DNA from: Aureimonas altamirensis
Lineage (GTDB): Bacteria > Pseudomonadota > Alphaproteobacteria > Rhizobiales > Rhizobiaceae
Direction: 5' to 3'
Assembly (NCBI RefSeq): GCF_023702225.1
Contig: NZ_JAMQCO010000011.1
Location: forward strand, 31,906-95,905
DNA: 64,000 nt
A program made the translations under genes and the position numbers. Below the pieces are notes generated by a model, which saw nothing but the letters and a program-made list of their open reading frames with translations, had not been told where the DNA came from and ran no database searches. This document shows positions 1 to 8,426 of this stretch, piece after piece. Positions within the stretch are counted from its first letter, which is position 1. Each line of letters begins with the position of its first letter.

Positions 1-291
1 GCCAAGACCGATGTTTTCTGGTTCCGACGGGCTGTCCCGGCGAGCCTTCGCAACGCCGTTGGCAAGCGAGAGGAACTCGTGTCGCTCGGCACCAAGGACG
101 CCAAGCTCGCGCGCGTAAAGTACGGCCCGGCTCCTGGCATTTGGCTGAACGGCAGCTTTCGGCGGAGAAGCCGCCTCCAGAGGAGCTCGCTCATCCGAGC
201 TCGTCGCGGAGCCAATCCAGAACCGCTCGCGTCTCGTTGCGCTTTCCACCCCGCATTCCGTGAAAGATCGAAATCTCAGTCGGACGCATAA
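1..291 (+). pseudogene. N-terminal remnant of a phage-type (tyrosine) integrase, DUF6538 region
   Basis: The frame is open from the first base of the window, so the true start lies upstream. Residues 1-39 of the visible frame contain FWFRRAVPASL and VSLGTKDAKLAR, the layout of the DUF6538 segment that precedes the SAM-like and catalytic domains of many alphaproteobacterial integrases. After about base 125 the frame turns into arginine/serine-rich non-homologous sequence and stops at 289-291. Another frame there reads HLAERQ followed by an acidic stretch, which hints at a frameshift. No catalytic R-H-R-Y region exists, and the 3' end overlaps the convergent LysR gene. It is probably a dead recombinase marking an old integration boundary. 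Confidence 0.5.
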
Positions 292-1087
292 GGACTTCTG
301 CACCTAGACGGACCAATTTACCCTCCCGCATCAGGCTTTCGACCGTTCGCTCCCAGCCAAGTGCGATCCCTATGCCAGAGATGGCCGCCTGCAAGACGAG
401 GGGAAAGCTGTCGAACCTTACGATGCTTGAGTTCGCAGGCAAGGCCTCGTTGAAAGCGGCGAACCAGTCCGGCCAATCCAACCAGTCCTGCGGAACGACA
501 CGATAGGACAGGAGCGGATAGTTCGCGAGGTCGCAGCGCTCGATCGGAAGAGACGCTCTTGACACAAGTTCTGGCGAGGCAACAGGAAAGATCGCATCGC
601 TGGCGGTGAAGGCCAGCCGGGCCGACCCCGATGGGCGTCCGGTGGTCTGGAGGGCGATATCGAACGGCTCCGAAGCTTCCGTGATCGGCCGAAGCGAGCT
701 CGAAATACGTAGCTCGATATCCGGATGTCTCTCATGGAAGAGTGAAAGGCGCGGCATCAGCCAGTAGAACGCCTCGCAAAGCTGACAGCGGAGGACCACG
801 CCACCGGAATGAGACGCCCCGCGGAGGCGGGCGACTTCGTCCGCTATTTGGCCCAGTGCGTGACCGACGACGCGGCCGAGGGCTTGCCCCTGCTCAGTCG
901 GGAAGACGGTGCGGTTGCGTCGCTCAAAGAGCGTCATCCCCAGATCGGCTTCCAGCGCCGCAATCTGCTTCGTCACGGCCGTTTGCGTGAGACCCAGTTC
1001 GCGAGCCGCCGCAGTGAAGCTTTCGTGCCGTATAGCCGCTTCAAACGGGCGCAGGCGCGAAAGTGGCGGCATAGATCGAACATCCAT
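191..1087 (-). CDS. LysR-family transcriptional regulator (GcvA-like)
   Basis: 298 aa, the normal length for LysR regulators. Residues about 11-60 form the winged helix-turn-helix, with LTQTAVTKQIAALE as the recognition helix, followed by a LysR substrate-binding domain. The spacing and the PFDIALQ segment resemble the GcvA/AmpR branch. The ATG at 1087 has GAGG about 11 bases upstream; an alternative ATG is at 1072. The gene is divergent from the EamA exporter at 1158 with a 70-bp shared intergenic region, so it most likely controls that exporter in response to its substrate (inference). Its 3' end overlaps the integrase remnant. Confidence 0.9.
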   Translation of the reverse strand: MDVRSMPPLSRLRPFEAAIRHESFTAAARELGLTQTAVTKQIAALEADLGMTLFERRNRTVFPTEQGQALGRVVGHALGQIADEVARLRGASHSGGVVLRCQLCEAFYWLMPRLSLFHERHPDIELRISSSLRPITEASEPFDIALQTTGRPSGSARLAFTASDAIFPVASPELVSRASLPIERCDLANYPLLSYRVVPQDWLDWPDWFAAFNEALPANSSIVRFDSFPLVLQAAISGIGIALGWERTVESLMREGKLVRLGAEVLMRPTEISIFHGMRGGKRNETRAVLDWLRDELG

Positions 1088-1157
1088 TCCACGACCTCAT
1101 GCATTGGGGGCCATTTTTCATTTTATATATGTCCGCAGACGAGCTTTCCATGTGTCC

Positions 1158-2087
1158 ATGGCATGGGTCACGACAATCGTCTATTCGGTATCCCCGCGAT
1201 TAAGAGGAATAGCCGCGATCGTTCTCGCGGTGTTCCTCCTCTCGCTTTCGGACGCATTGGTGAAGCTCGCGGGCGATCGGTTCGGACTAGCACAGCTCAT
1301 CCTTCTGCGTTCGCTCGTCGCCGGAGGACTCATTGGCGCCGGATTCTGGATCGTCTCCGGGCTGCGCGCCCTTCGCGCGAAACGCTTGGGATGGGTGTCA
1401 GCGCGAAGTCTCTGCCTGACGGCCATGTGGGCAACCTACTATGCCGCTCTTCCATCCATGTCTTTCGCGCTTGCCGCCGCCTGTTACTACACCGCTCCGA
1501 TCTGGATGGCTCTGATGGCGCGCTTCTGGCTCGGAGTCGCGATCGGCACGAATGGATGGGCCGCTATCGGGTTGTCGAGCCTTGGCGTTCTCCTCGCGGT
1601 GAACCCGGCCGTAGAACAGTCGACCTTCGCTGTGCTCCTTCCGCTCGCCGCCGCGATGTTTTACGCACTTGCGGGTACGATCACCTGGAGGTGGTGCCGG
1701 AACGAGACGGCAGGAGCAATGGCGTTCAATCTGAACCTCTGTCTCGTGGCGGTCGCCGGACTTGGCATCCTCGCCTTGTCGCTCTTCCGCCCGGGGGACG
1801 GCGAAGGGTTCGTCCTTGCACTCTGGCCTGAACTGTCAGCACCGGATTTCAGCCTCGCTGTGATCCTCGGGGTTCTCCTCGCCTTCATTACAACGACAGT
1901 CGCGCTCGCCTATCGCTTGGCGCCCACGCCGCTCGTCGGGATCTTCGATAATTCCTATCTCGGCTTCGCAGCTCTTTGGTCCGCACTTCTCCTCGCGGAC
2001 ACACTCAATCCGGGAGAGGCTGCCGGCATCGTCTTAATCGCAGCCGGTGCTTTGCTGATGAGCCGTCGCAATACGACGAAGGAGTAA
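1158..2087 (+). CDS. EamA/DMT-superfamily transporter
   Basis: 309 aa, highly hydrophobic, with about ten predicted transmembrane segments in two halves, the classical EamA duplication. Such inner-membrane proteins usually export amino acids or other metabolites. The long open frame extends upstream to 909, but that part overlaps the LysR gene and is not hydrophobic. The ATG at 1158 (MAWVTTIV) directly precedes the first membrane segment; a GTG two codons upstream is possible. It is divergent from the LysR gene at 1087, its likely regulator. The substrate cannot be told from sequence. Confidence 0.85.
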   Translation: MAWVTTIVYSVSPRLRGIAAIVLAVFLLSLSDALVKLAGDRFGLAQLILLRSLVAGGLIGAGFWIVSGLRALRAKRLGWVSARSLCLTAMWATYYAALPSMSFALAAACYYTAPIWMALMARFWLGVAIGTNGWAAIGLSSLGVLLAVNPAVEQSTFAVLLPLAAAMFYALAGTITWRWCRNETAGAMAFNLNLCLVAVAGLGILALSLFRPGDGEGFVLALWPELSAPDFSLAVILGVLLAFITTTVALAYRLAPTPLVGIFDNSYLGFAALWSALLLADTLNPGEAAGIVLIAAGALLMSRRNTTKE

Positions 2088-2245
2088 GATATCTTCGATG
2101 GAGCCAGAGACCCGAAGCGAACATTCGCCACGCGACGCCCAAACGTCCCATTTGGGGTCGGTTGCTCAAGCTCCCCGCCAAAAAAGCTCTCGCCGTCACT
2201 ACAGTGGTCTCACACGAACCGCATAAGAAGGCATACGGAGCAACT

Positions 2246-2713
2246 TCAGCAGAGGATTGAAATTATCTCTGCGTAACCCGCACCGGCGCGAATTGTTTCC
2301 CCCTCTTCCCTTCCGACGAGTTGACGCGCCATTGGAGACAGGTAGGAGATTCGTCCCTCGCCGGGATCGGCTTCGTCAATTCCGACGACCCGAAAGACGG
2401 CAATTTGTCCGTTGGGGCGCCGAATCGTAACGGCGTGGCCGAACTGAACGAAATGGCTGTCTTCTCGCGGTATCACCACTTCGGCCGTCGAGCGACGAGC
2501 GCGCCAGTAGCGCAGGTCCCGCCGGATCATGGCGACGGCGATCTTGTTGCCTGCGAACTGAGCCTCTTCCAATCGGGTCTGACCTACTTCGATCGCTTCG
2601 TCCAGCAACGCAAGGCCACGTACTGTCACGAAGTTCGGGTCAGTGCCGAGGTCACGTTCCGGCAGGCCTTCGACCTGATCTTCGTTGGGCTCTTTGACGA
2701 ACGCAACGCTCAT
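2246..2713 (-). CDS. GreA/GreB-family transcription elongation factor
   Basis: 155 aa, close to the usual GreA length (about 158). The N-terminal half is helical with an acidic tip region (LDEAIEVGQTRLEEAQ), as expected for the coiled coil that enters the RNA polymerase secondary channel. The C-terminal half has the FKBP-like Gre domain: FGHAVTIRRPNG, VGIDEADPGEGRISYLSPMA and LVGREEGE. The ATG at 2713 has GGAGAGGAG just upstream; a longer frame to 2779 is possible but lacks a better start. It lies among accessory genes rather than beside carB or other typical greA neighbours, so it may be a secondary Gre paralogue. Confidence 0.85.
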   Translation of the reverse strand: MSVAFVKEPNEDQVEGLPERDLGTDPNFVTVRGLALLDEAIEVGQTRLEEAQFAGNKIAVAMIRRDLRYWRARRSTAEVVIPREDSHFVQFGHAVTIRRPNGQIAVFRVVGIDEADPGEGRISYLSPMARQLVGREEGETIRAGAGYAEIISILC

Positions 2714-2775
2714 CGCCTGCTCCTCTCCGTCCCGCCGGTTTTGGTACGCCTCCGTAATCTCCATATAGGTTGAGT

Positions 2776-2978
2776 TCACGTGACCCGGAAGTGGAAAAGG
2801 CCAGCTTCTCTATCATCGACGATTTCGCTGCGCAGGTCGGCGGCGACGGTTCGAGCCTGCAACGAGAGCGACAGGGCGTCCGCCGCCTGAAACCGCCAAT
2901 CCCGCTCAAGGTCGGCGGGAACACCTCGCGGAACGAAAAACTCTCGACGTCCACAACAAGAAAATAAACTACCTCCAA
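2776..2978 (-). pseudogene. possible frameshifted DUF6894-like small protein
   Basis: Two overlapping minus-strand frames can be joined. One begins at 2978 with VVYFLVVDVESF, like the start of DUF6894 proteins, which open with a YFF-V-DG strand. A shifted frame then reads GVPADLERDWRFQAADALS and ends GLFHFRVT before a stop at 2776, like the ADAL...LF-V tail of that family. A single frameshift near 2920 would join them. No continuous frame covers the whole. Function of the family is unknown. Low confidence: short, and recognised by pattern alone. Confidence 0.3.
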
Positions 2979-2980
2979 AA

Positions 2981-2997
2981 TCTATTAATTTTATAGA
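2981..2997. promoter_or_regulatory. AT-rich inverted repeat upstream of the redox/ABC operon
   Basis: TCTAT (2981-2985) and ATAGA (2993-2997) flank a TAATTTT spacer in the only strongly AT-rich stretch nearby. It lies about 35-50 bases upstream of the first ATG of the operon (3031), where the promoter and an activator or repressor site would be expected. The assignment is positional inference. Confidence 0.35.
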
Positions 2998-3030
2998 CTT
3001 TAATGCGGTGACGAACATGAGGTCATTTCG

Positions 3031-3618
3031 ATGCCGCAGACACCTTCCAATCCGATCCAACTGGGATCCAGCCTTCCGGACTTCGTCCTGCCGACGCACG
3101 ATGGCGGACGCATAACCCCGGCCGACTTTGCCGGGGCCTCGGCGCTTCTGGTGGCCTTCATTTCCAATCGGTGCCCCTTCGTCGTACTGATCCGCGAAGA
3201 GCTCGCGGCCTATGCCCGCGATTACGCGGAGAAGGGTGTCGCGGTTCTGGCGATCAATTCCAACGATGCGACCCTTTACCCGGAAGAAGCGTCGGCGGCG
3301 CTGGCACGCGAGGCGAGCGAACAAGGCTATGCCTTCCCCTATGTGAAGGACGCGACGCAGGACGTCGCGCGGGCATTCCTGGCAGCCTGCACGCCAGACC
3401 TCTTCCTTTATGATGGCGCGCGCCGCCTCGCCTACCACGGCCAGTTCGACGACGCGCGTCCAGGCAACGGCAAGCCGGTGACGGGAGCGGATCTGAGGAG
3501 GGCAAGCGACGCCATCCTGGCGGGTCGCTCGCCCGTTGCGGCGCAGCTTCCGTCCATCGGGTGCAATATCAAGTGGCTTCCTGCCGAGATCCTGCCGGAC
3601 CAGCGCAAGGCCTCCTGA
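3031..3618 (+). CDS. thioredoxin-fold (AhpC/TSA-like) protein
   Basis: 195 aa. It has the thioredoxin/peroxiredoxin fold order: PDFVLPTHDG, then SNRCPFV with Cys48 at the N-terminus of the first helix, then AACTPDLFLYD with the conserved cis-Pro segment after Cys120, and a family-typical tail GCNIKWLP. The usual second redox cysteine close to Cys48 is missing, so it may act as a one-Cys peroxiredoxin or use Cys120 or the C-terminal Cys. No signal peptide, so cytoplasmic. It heads the operon with the flavoprotein and ferredoxin (44-bp gap), suggesting it supplies or removes reducing equivalents or protects that redox pair (inference). Confidence 0.8.
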   Translation: MPQTPSNPIQLGSSLPDFVLPTHDGGRITPADFAGASALLVAFISNRCPFVVLIREELAAYARDYAEKGVAVLAINSNDATLYPEEASAALAREASEQGYAFPYVKDATQDVARAFLAACTPDLFLYDGARRLAYHGQFDDARPGNGKPVTGADLRRASDAILAGRSPVAAQLPSIGCNIKWLPAEILPDQRKAS

Positions 3619-3662
3619 TCGCGGCGCCAACCTTTGCAACACATCTTCAGTCAGGAACGCCG

Positions 3663-5297
3663 ATGGCAACGGCCCGTAAGGACAGATCGCTACCCAATGG
3701 CACCGTGCTCGGCTGTGACGTCCTGGTTGTCGGCGGAGGGCCGGCAGCGGCCTGGGCGGCTTTGTCCGCAGTCGAGGCGGGTGCCCGTGTCGTGCTTGCC
3801 GACAAGGGCTATTTTGGCACGAGCGGCGCGACGGCCCCGTCCAATACCGGCACCTGGTGCGTGCCCCCGGGCGAAGCCCGCGCAACAGCGGTGGATGCCC
3901 GCTGGAAGAAGACGGCCGGGCTTGCCGATCGCCGCTGGATGATGCGCTGCGTCGATACCTGCTACGAGAACCTGTCCCGGTTGGTCGAATGGGGATACCC
4001 GTTCCCCAGCGACGATGGTGGAAACCTGTACGTCGCCAACCTGCGCGGTCCCGATTACATGCGCTTCATGCGCGAGCGCGTGTCGAAGGCGGCCGTGCGT
4101 ATCCTCGACCATCACCCGATCCTTGAACTTATCGGCGACGGCGCATCCATATCGGGTGCCGCCGGCATGGCGCGCGCCAATGGGCACGATTTCCGGATCG
4201 AGGCCAGGGCCGTGGTGCTCGCCACCGGCGGATGCGCCTTCTTCGAGCGCATCCTTGGCGGAACGGGCCTGACCGGCGACGGGCATCTTTTTGCGCTCGA
4301 GGCAGGGGGCGCCTTGTCCGGAATGGAATTCAGCGGGAAGTACACGCTCGCCCCCTACGGATCCTCCGTCAACAAGGGGTTGCCCTTCCGTTGGGCGAGC
4401 TTCTACCGAGAAGGCGGCACCCCTCTTGTCGGCCCGGACGGCGCACATTTGACGAATGGAATAGGCGGAGCCGAACAGGCCATAGCCGCGGCCCTGATGG
4501 AAGGACCGGTTTTCGCCCGGCTCGATCTGGCAAACGCTCCCCTGCGCGATGCACTCCGCCGGGGGCAACCCAATTGCTTTGTCCCCTATGACCGGATGCG
4601 GCTGGACCCGTTCGAGGATCGCTTCCGTATTGAGTTGAAATACGAAGGGACCATCCGCGGTACGGGCGGAATCCGGATCGCCTCCGCCGAGTGCGCTGCC
4701 GGCGTCGCCGGCCTGTTCGTCGCCGGCGATGCTGCAAGCCGCGAAAACGTGACCGGTGCGATCTCCGGCGGCGGTGCCATCAACGCCTCCTGGGCAATGG
4801 CGAGCGGCTGGTGGGCGGGCCACGGCGCGGCCTGCTTCGCGGCCCGGCGGCCGGGCATCGACTCCGGGCGGCTGACACCCCTCGGGCGGACGGGGCTCCG
4901 CGGCGCAAGCAGCGCCCGTCCCGTCGATATCGCGGCGGCCGCGTCGCTGGTACATGCCGAGATTGCGCCGCTTGGCAAAAGCTACATTCGCGATGCCGCG
5001 ACCTTGCGGGAAAGCCGGAATACCGTAGACGCGGTCTGGCAGGACCTCCATGACCACCTGGAGGCGACCGGTCGCGAGCGGCTGCGTGCCCGGGAACTGG
5101 TAGCGGTGACAGCTGCAGGCCGCGCCACGCTGGCAGCCGCCGCTTCGCGCACGGAAAGCCGGGGCGTTCATCGCCGCGCGGACTTCCCCGGCGAAATGCC
5201 CGGCATGGCGCGCCGCATCATCGTATCCGGCGTGCAATCCGTCTCGGTGGAGCTGGAAGCGGCGCCCGAGGCGATCGGTAGCGGGCTCGCATCATGA
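3663..5297 (+). CDS. FAD-dependent flavoprotein, fumarate reductase/AprA-like alpha subunit
   Basis: 544 aa. An N-terminal Rossmann FAD-binding motif VVGGGPAAA is at about residues 22-30. The middle has ATGGCAFFE and GDGHLFALEAGG, typical of the succinate dehydrogenase/fumarate reductase/APS reductase flavoprotein family, and a C-terminal FAD loop LFVAGDAAS. The paired gene directly downstream (4-bp ATGA overlap) is a two-cluster ferredoxin, as in AprAB, rather than an SdhB. The next genes are a sulfonate/nitrate-type ABC importer. A role in reductive or oxidative handling of an imported sulfur compound is therefore plausible, but the substrate is not shown by sequence. The ATG at 3663 is chosen because the Rossmann motif follows at normal distance. 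Confidence 0.8.
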   Translation: MATARKDRSLPNGTVLGCDVLVVGGGPAAAWAALSAVEAGARVVLADKGYFGTSGATAPSNTGTWCVPPGEARATAVDARWKKTAGLADRRWMMRCVDTCYENLSRLVEWGYPFPSDDGGNLYVANLRGPDYMRFMRERVSKAAVRILDHHPILELIGDGASISGAAGMARANGHDFRIEARAVVLATGGCAFFERILGGTGLTGDGHLFALEAGGALSGMEFSGKYTLAPYGSSVNKGLPFRWASFYREGGTPLVGPDGAHLTNGIGGAEQAIAAALMEGPVFARLDLANAPLRDALRRGQPNCFVPYDRMRLDPFEDRFRIELKYEGTIRGTGGIRIASAECAAGVAGLFVAGDAASRENVTGAISGGGAINASWAMASGWWAGHGAACFAARRPGIDSGRLTPLGRTGLRGASSARPVDIAAAASLVHAEIAPLGKSYIRDAATLRESRNTVDAVWQDLHDHLEATGRERLRARELVAVTAAGRATLAAAASRTESRGVHRRADFPGEMPGMARRIIVSGVQSVSVELEAAPEAIGSGLAS

Positions 5298-5623
5298 TCG
5301 AGATCGTCTCCGAGGCACGCTGCATCCGCTGCGATATCTGCGAACGGGTCTGCCCTGCCTTCGTCTTCGAACGGGATGAATCCGGACTTCCCTTCATCGC
5401 AAGGCAGGATGACTGCCAGACCTGTTTCCTCTGCGAAATCTATTGTCCCACCGACGCGCTCTACGTGGCCGAGCTGGCCCACGGGCCGACCGGCATCAGC
5501 GAGGCGGAAGCCGAGGCGGCCGATCTCTTCGGCAGTTATGCCCGCGCTCTCGGATGGCGGCGTGGCCGCTCCGGCGGCATCGCGGACGATCCTACACATC
5601 GCCTCCGGATGGCGCAGTCATGA
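5294..5623 (+). CDS. 2[4Fe-4S] ferredoxin, AprB-like partner of the flavoprotein
   Basis: 109 aa. Two complete cluster motifs are visible: Cys10-x2-Cys13-x2-Cys16-x3-Cys20-Pro and Cys41-x2-Cys44-x2-Cys47-x3-Cys51-Pro. This is the standard bacterial 8Fe ferredoxin pattern; a tail of about 55 residues follows, less conserved. The start codon overlaps the stop of the flavoprotein gene (ATGA), which implies translational coupling and a stoichiometric complex. It presumably passes electrons to or from the FAD of that subunit. No membrane segment is present, so the complex should be cytoplasmic or peripheral. Confidence 0.88.
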   Translation: MIEIVSEARCIRCDICERVCPAFVFERDESGLPFIARQDDCQTCFLCEIYCPTDALYVAELAHGPTGISEAEAEAADLFGSYARALGWRRGRSGGIADDPTHRLRMAQS

Positions 5624-5642
5624 AGTTCGAGAGGAGAAGCCC

Positions 5643-6479
5643 ATGGACCGAATAACCGTGAGCGACGTCTGCAAGACGTTTCGCCTCAGGCCGGGCCAGA
5701 GCGTGACACTGGATGGCCGTAGGAGCGATCGGGTCGAGGTTCTGGCTGGTGTCGATCTTTCAATCCGCCAAGGGGAGTTCATTACCCTCGTCGGCCCTTC
5801 GGGCAGCGGCAAGTCGGTCCTGCTCGACGTCATCGCCGGATTGACGGATGCGACGTCCGGCAGCGCGCAGATCGACGGGCGCTCTGTGACGCGACCTCAC
5901 GCCGATACGGCCTACGTCTTCCAACAATATGCCCTGTTTCCTTGGCGGACGGCCATCGAGAACGTCGAGTACCAGCTCGAGGTTCGGGGCGTTGGAAAGG
6001 CGGAACGGAGGGAGCGGGCTCTCCACTTCCTCAACCTCTTCGGTCTGCGAGGCTTCGAGGATCGCTATCCCTCGCAGCTGTCGGGTGGCATGCAGCAGCG
6101 CGTGGCCATCGCGCGCTCGTTGTCCAGCGATCCTCAAGTCCTGCTGATGGACGAACCCTTCGCCGCGCTGGACGCACAGACGCGCGATATCCTGCAGATG
6201 GAGCTTTTGCGCATATGGGAGACGATCCGTACGACCGTCGTCTTCGTCACTCACTCGATCGACGAGGCCATCTTCCTTGCCGATCGCGTCGTGGTCATGA
6301 CGGCACGTCCGGCCCGGGTGAAGGAGATCGTCAAGATAGACCTGCCGCGCCCGCGCGACATCGAATGTCGAAACGGCGCGGCTTTCAACGACTATCGCGG
6401 CCATGTCTGGAATGCCCTTCGGGATGAAGTCCGCAAGGCCCAGGCCGACTGGTCCCTCGCCTCCGGCTTCGAACATTGA
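5643..6479 (+). CDS. ABC importer ATPase, nitrate/sulfonate/taurine type (SsuB/TauB-like)
   Basis: 278 aa. Walker A GPSGSGKS at residues 51-58, Q-loop VFQQYALFPW, signature LSGGMQQRVAIARS, Walker B VLLMDEPFAAL and switch VTHSIDEA are all intact. The Q-loop ending in FPW and the MTARPARV segment are usual in the SsuB/TauB/NrtD branch. The start at 5643 has GAGGAGAA 6 bases upstream and lies 19 bases past the ferredoxin stop. It powers the permease encoded next (6490). It has an unusual insertion after the first strand (residues about 16-32). Confidence 0.9.
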   Translation: MDRITVSDVCKTFRLRPGQSVTLDGRRSDRVEVLAGVDLSIRQGEFITLVGPSGSGKSVLLDVIAGLTDATSGSAQIDGRSVTRPHADTAYVFQQYALFPWRTAIENVEYQLEVRGVGKAERRERALHFLNLFGLRGFEDRYPSQLSGGMQQRVAIARSLSSDPQVLLMDEPFAALDAQTRDILQMELLRIWETIRTTVVFVTHSIDEAIFLADRVVVMTARPARVKEIVKIDLPRPRDIECRNGAAFNDYRGHVWNALRDEVRKAQADWSLASGFEH

Positions 6480-6489
6480 GGACCCGGTC

Positions 6490-7347
6490 ATGACCTATGC
6501 ATCATCCGCCAAGGGCGGCGAAACGCCATTTCCGACGAATAGGCGACTTCGGTTCAGCGTGGCCAACTCGGCCTTGCGGGCTACCGCAAGCACGATCGGC
6601 TACGGGCTCCCAGCGATGCTCGCATTCGCCCTCCTCTGGGAGATGGCGCCCCGGCTGGGTTGGATCAACGCGTTGTTCTTCCCGCCGCTCAGCCGGGTCC
6701 TGGCCAGCCTCGGCGACATGATCGCCAGTGGCCTCATCGTGCGGCATCTGGGAATCAGCCTGCAACGTGCTGCCATCGGCTTCCTGCTCGCCGTCGCGGT
6801 GGCCATCCCGCTTGGGCTCCTGATGGGCCGTTACACGCTATTCGAGCGCATGAGCGACTTTCTGGTGCAGACATTGCGCAACACGTCGCAGTTCGCCCTG
6901 CTTCCCGTCTTCATCCTGGTGCTGGGCATCGGCGAGGCGTCCAAGATCGCCATCACCTTCTATGCCGCCGTGTTCTTCCTGCTGGTCAATACCATCGTCG
7001 GCGTCAAGTCGACCGACCCGCTGCTCCTGAAGGCCGCACGCTCGATGGGCACGTCGGACTGGGACCTGTTCCGCAAGGTGATCCTGCCGTCGGCGATCCC
7101 GTCGATCGTGGCCGGCGCGCGACTGGGCGTAAAATCCTCGCTTTTCTCGGTGATCGCGGCTGAGATGCTGGCAGCGCAATCGGGCATCGGCTTTCTCATC
7201 CAGAACTCGTCTCTGATGCTCCAGACAGACCGCATGTATGCCGGCATTCTGACGCTGACGATCGCCGGGCTTCTGCTCAATTATGCTCTCGTCGCCTTCG
7301 AGCGTCGCGCCACGCGCTGGCAGCCGCACGGTGACGAAACCGACTGA
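6490..7347 (+). CDS. ABC importer permease, SsuC/TauC-like
   Basis: 285 aa with about six membrane segments and a BPD_transp_1 core. The EAA loop reads KAARSMGTSDWDLFRKVILPSAIPSI, which contacts the ATPase. It sits between the ATPase (10-bp gap) and the substrate-binding protein gene. The ATG at 6490 is chosen over upstream in-frame codons that overlap the ATPase gene. The family moves nitrate, sulfonates, taurine or related small anions and organic sulfur compounds; the substrate is not decided here. Confidence 0.9.
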   Translation: MTYASSAKGGETPFPTNRRLRFSVANSALRATASTIGYGLPAMLAFALLWEMAPRLGWINALFFPPLSRVLASLGDMIASGLIVRHLGISLQRAAIGFLLAVAVAIPLGLLMGRYTLFERMSDFLVQTLRNTSQFALLPVFILVLGIGEASKIAITFYAAVFFLLVNTIVGVKSTDPLLLKAARSMGTSDWDLFRKVILPSAIPSIVAGARLGVKSSLFSVIAAEMLAAQSGIGFLIQNSSLMLQTDRMYAGILTLTIAGLLLNYALVAFERRATRWQPHGDETD

Positions 7348-7385
7348 CTCGCTCTCAATTCAATCCAAACGGAAGGCCGTTACCC

Positions 7386-8423
7386 ATGCGCACGACCAAA
7401 CCTCTTCTCACGCGGCGCCTGTTCTCCGCCACTCTTGCCGCCGCAGTCGCCGTCGGCGCCCTTCCCCTGGCCGGGGCAGCGTCCGCGGCCGATGACAAGC
7501 CGGATGCCATACGCATCGGCTCCACGGCGCCGGGGCATTTCAAGTTCATCCTGTTCCGCCACCAGAAGCTTCTCGAGAAGGAATTCGAGGCGGATGGAAT
7601 TCCGATCGAACTGACGACGTTCGACGGCGGCTCCGCGGCGTCTGTGGCACTAGGGTCCGGCGCCATCGACGTCACTTATATCGGCAACAACCCTTCGCTG
7701 CGGTTGGCGGCGAGCGGCGCCGACGTCAAGCTTGTCGGGCTTTCAAGCTGGCTGCCGTCTAACGAGACCCTTGTGCTCACCCGCGCCGACTCCGACATCC
7801 AGACGCTTGCCGACCTTGAAGGCAAGCGTGTCGGTTATCTTGCGGGGACGGTTCGCCACTCGACATTCGCCAAAGCGCTGGAAGCACAAGGATTGTCGAT
7901 CGACGATGTCGAAAGCCTGAATATCAGCATCGAAAACTCCGGGCCCGCCCTCGCCCGAGGTGATATCGACGCGATCGTGGAGGGGCAAGGTCCCGCCCAG
8001 CGTCTTGTGGAGGCGGGTCAGGCACGCATCGTCTTCGATGCGGCCAAGGACGGCCGGCCCGAATGGGCAGTGCCGCACGCCATCAGCGTCAACGGCGATT
8101 TCGCCCAGCGCTATCCTGACATTGTCGAGCGGATCCTCAAGGTCGACATTGCTGCGGCCGAGTGGGTCGAAGCCAATCCGGAAGAAGCCATCTCGATCTT
8201 CGTCCAGGAGACCGGCAACAGCGAAGCCGCCGTTAGGGCGACATACGCGGATGGTCGTTTCCACCAGAACCCCGAGATCACGCCGGCGGCCGTGGAAGCC
8301 CTCAAGGGCGAGGAAGCCTTCATGGCGAAGGCCGGCCTGCTGCAGGGGTCGATCGACTACGATCGCTGGATCGACCGATCCTTCTTCGAAGCGGCGACGG
8401 CCGAGCGCACTGCCGGCAACTAA
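7386..8423 (+). CDS. periplasmic substrate-binding protein, SsuA/NrtA-like
   Basis: 345 aa. The signal peptide has TRRLFSATL followed by a hydrophobic run and an AASA-A cleavage region; the twin arginine and phenylalanine resemble a Tat signal, which is unusual for this family. The mature part has a type II periplasmic binding fold with [37 protein letters not shown] and LEGKRVGYLAGTVRH, typical of aliphatic sulfonate binding proteins. It delivers ligand to the 6490 permease. The gene ends 3 bases before the MFS gene. Confidence 0.88.
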   Translation: MRTTKPLLTRRLFSATLAAAVAVGALPLAGAASAADDKPDAIRIGSTAPGHFKFILFRHQKLLEKEFEADGIPIELTTFDGGSAASVALGSGAIDVTYIGNNPSLRLAASGADVKLVGLSSWLPSNETLVLTRADSDIQTLADLEGKRVGYLAGTVRHSTFAKALEAQGLSIDDVESLNISIENSGPALARGDIDAIVEGQGPAQRLVEAGQARIVFDAAKDGRPEWAVPHAISVNGDFAQRYPDIVERILKVDIAAAEWVEANPEEAISIFVQETGNSEAAVRATYADGRFHQNPEITPAAVEALKGEEAFMAKAGLLQGSIDYDRWIDRSFFEAATAERTAGN

Positions 8424-8426
8424 GTC

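Noticed and set aside
3690-5237. 515-codon minus-strand open frame opposite the flavoprotein
   Set aside because: Low-information composition; the plus strand has the FAD motifs and an operon context.
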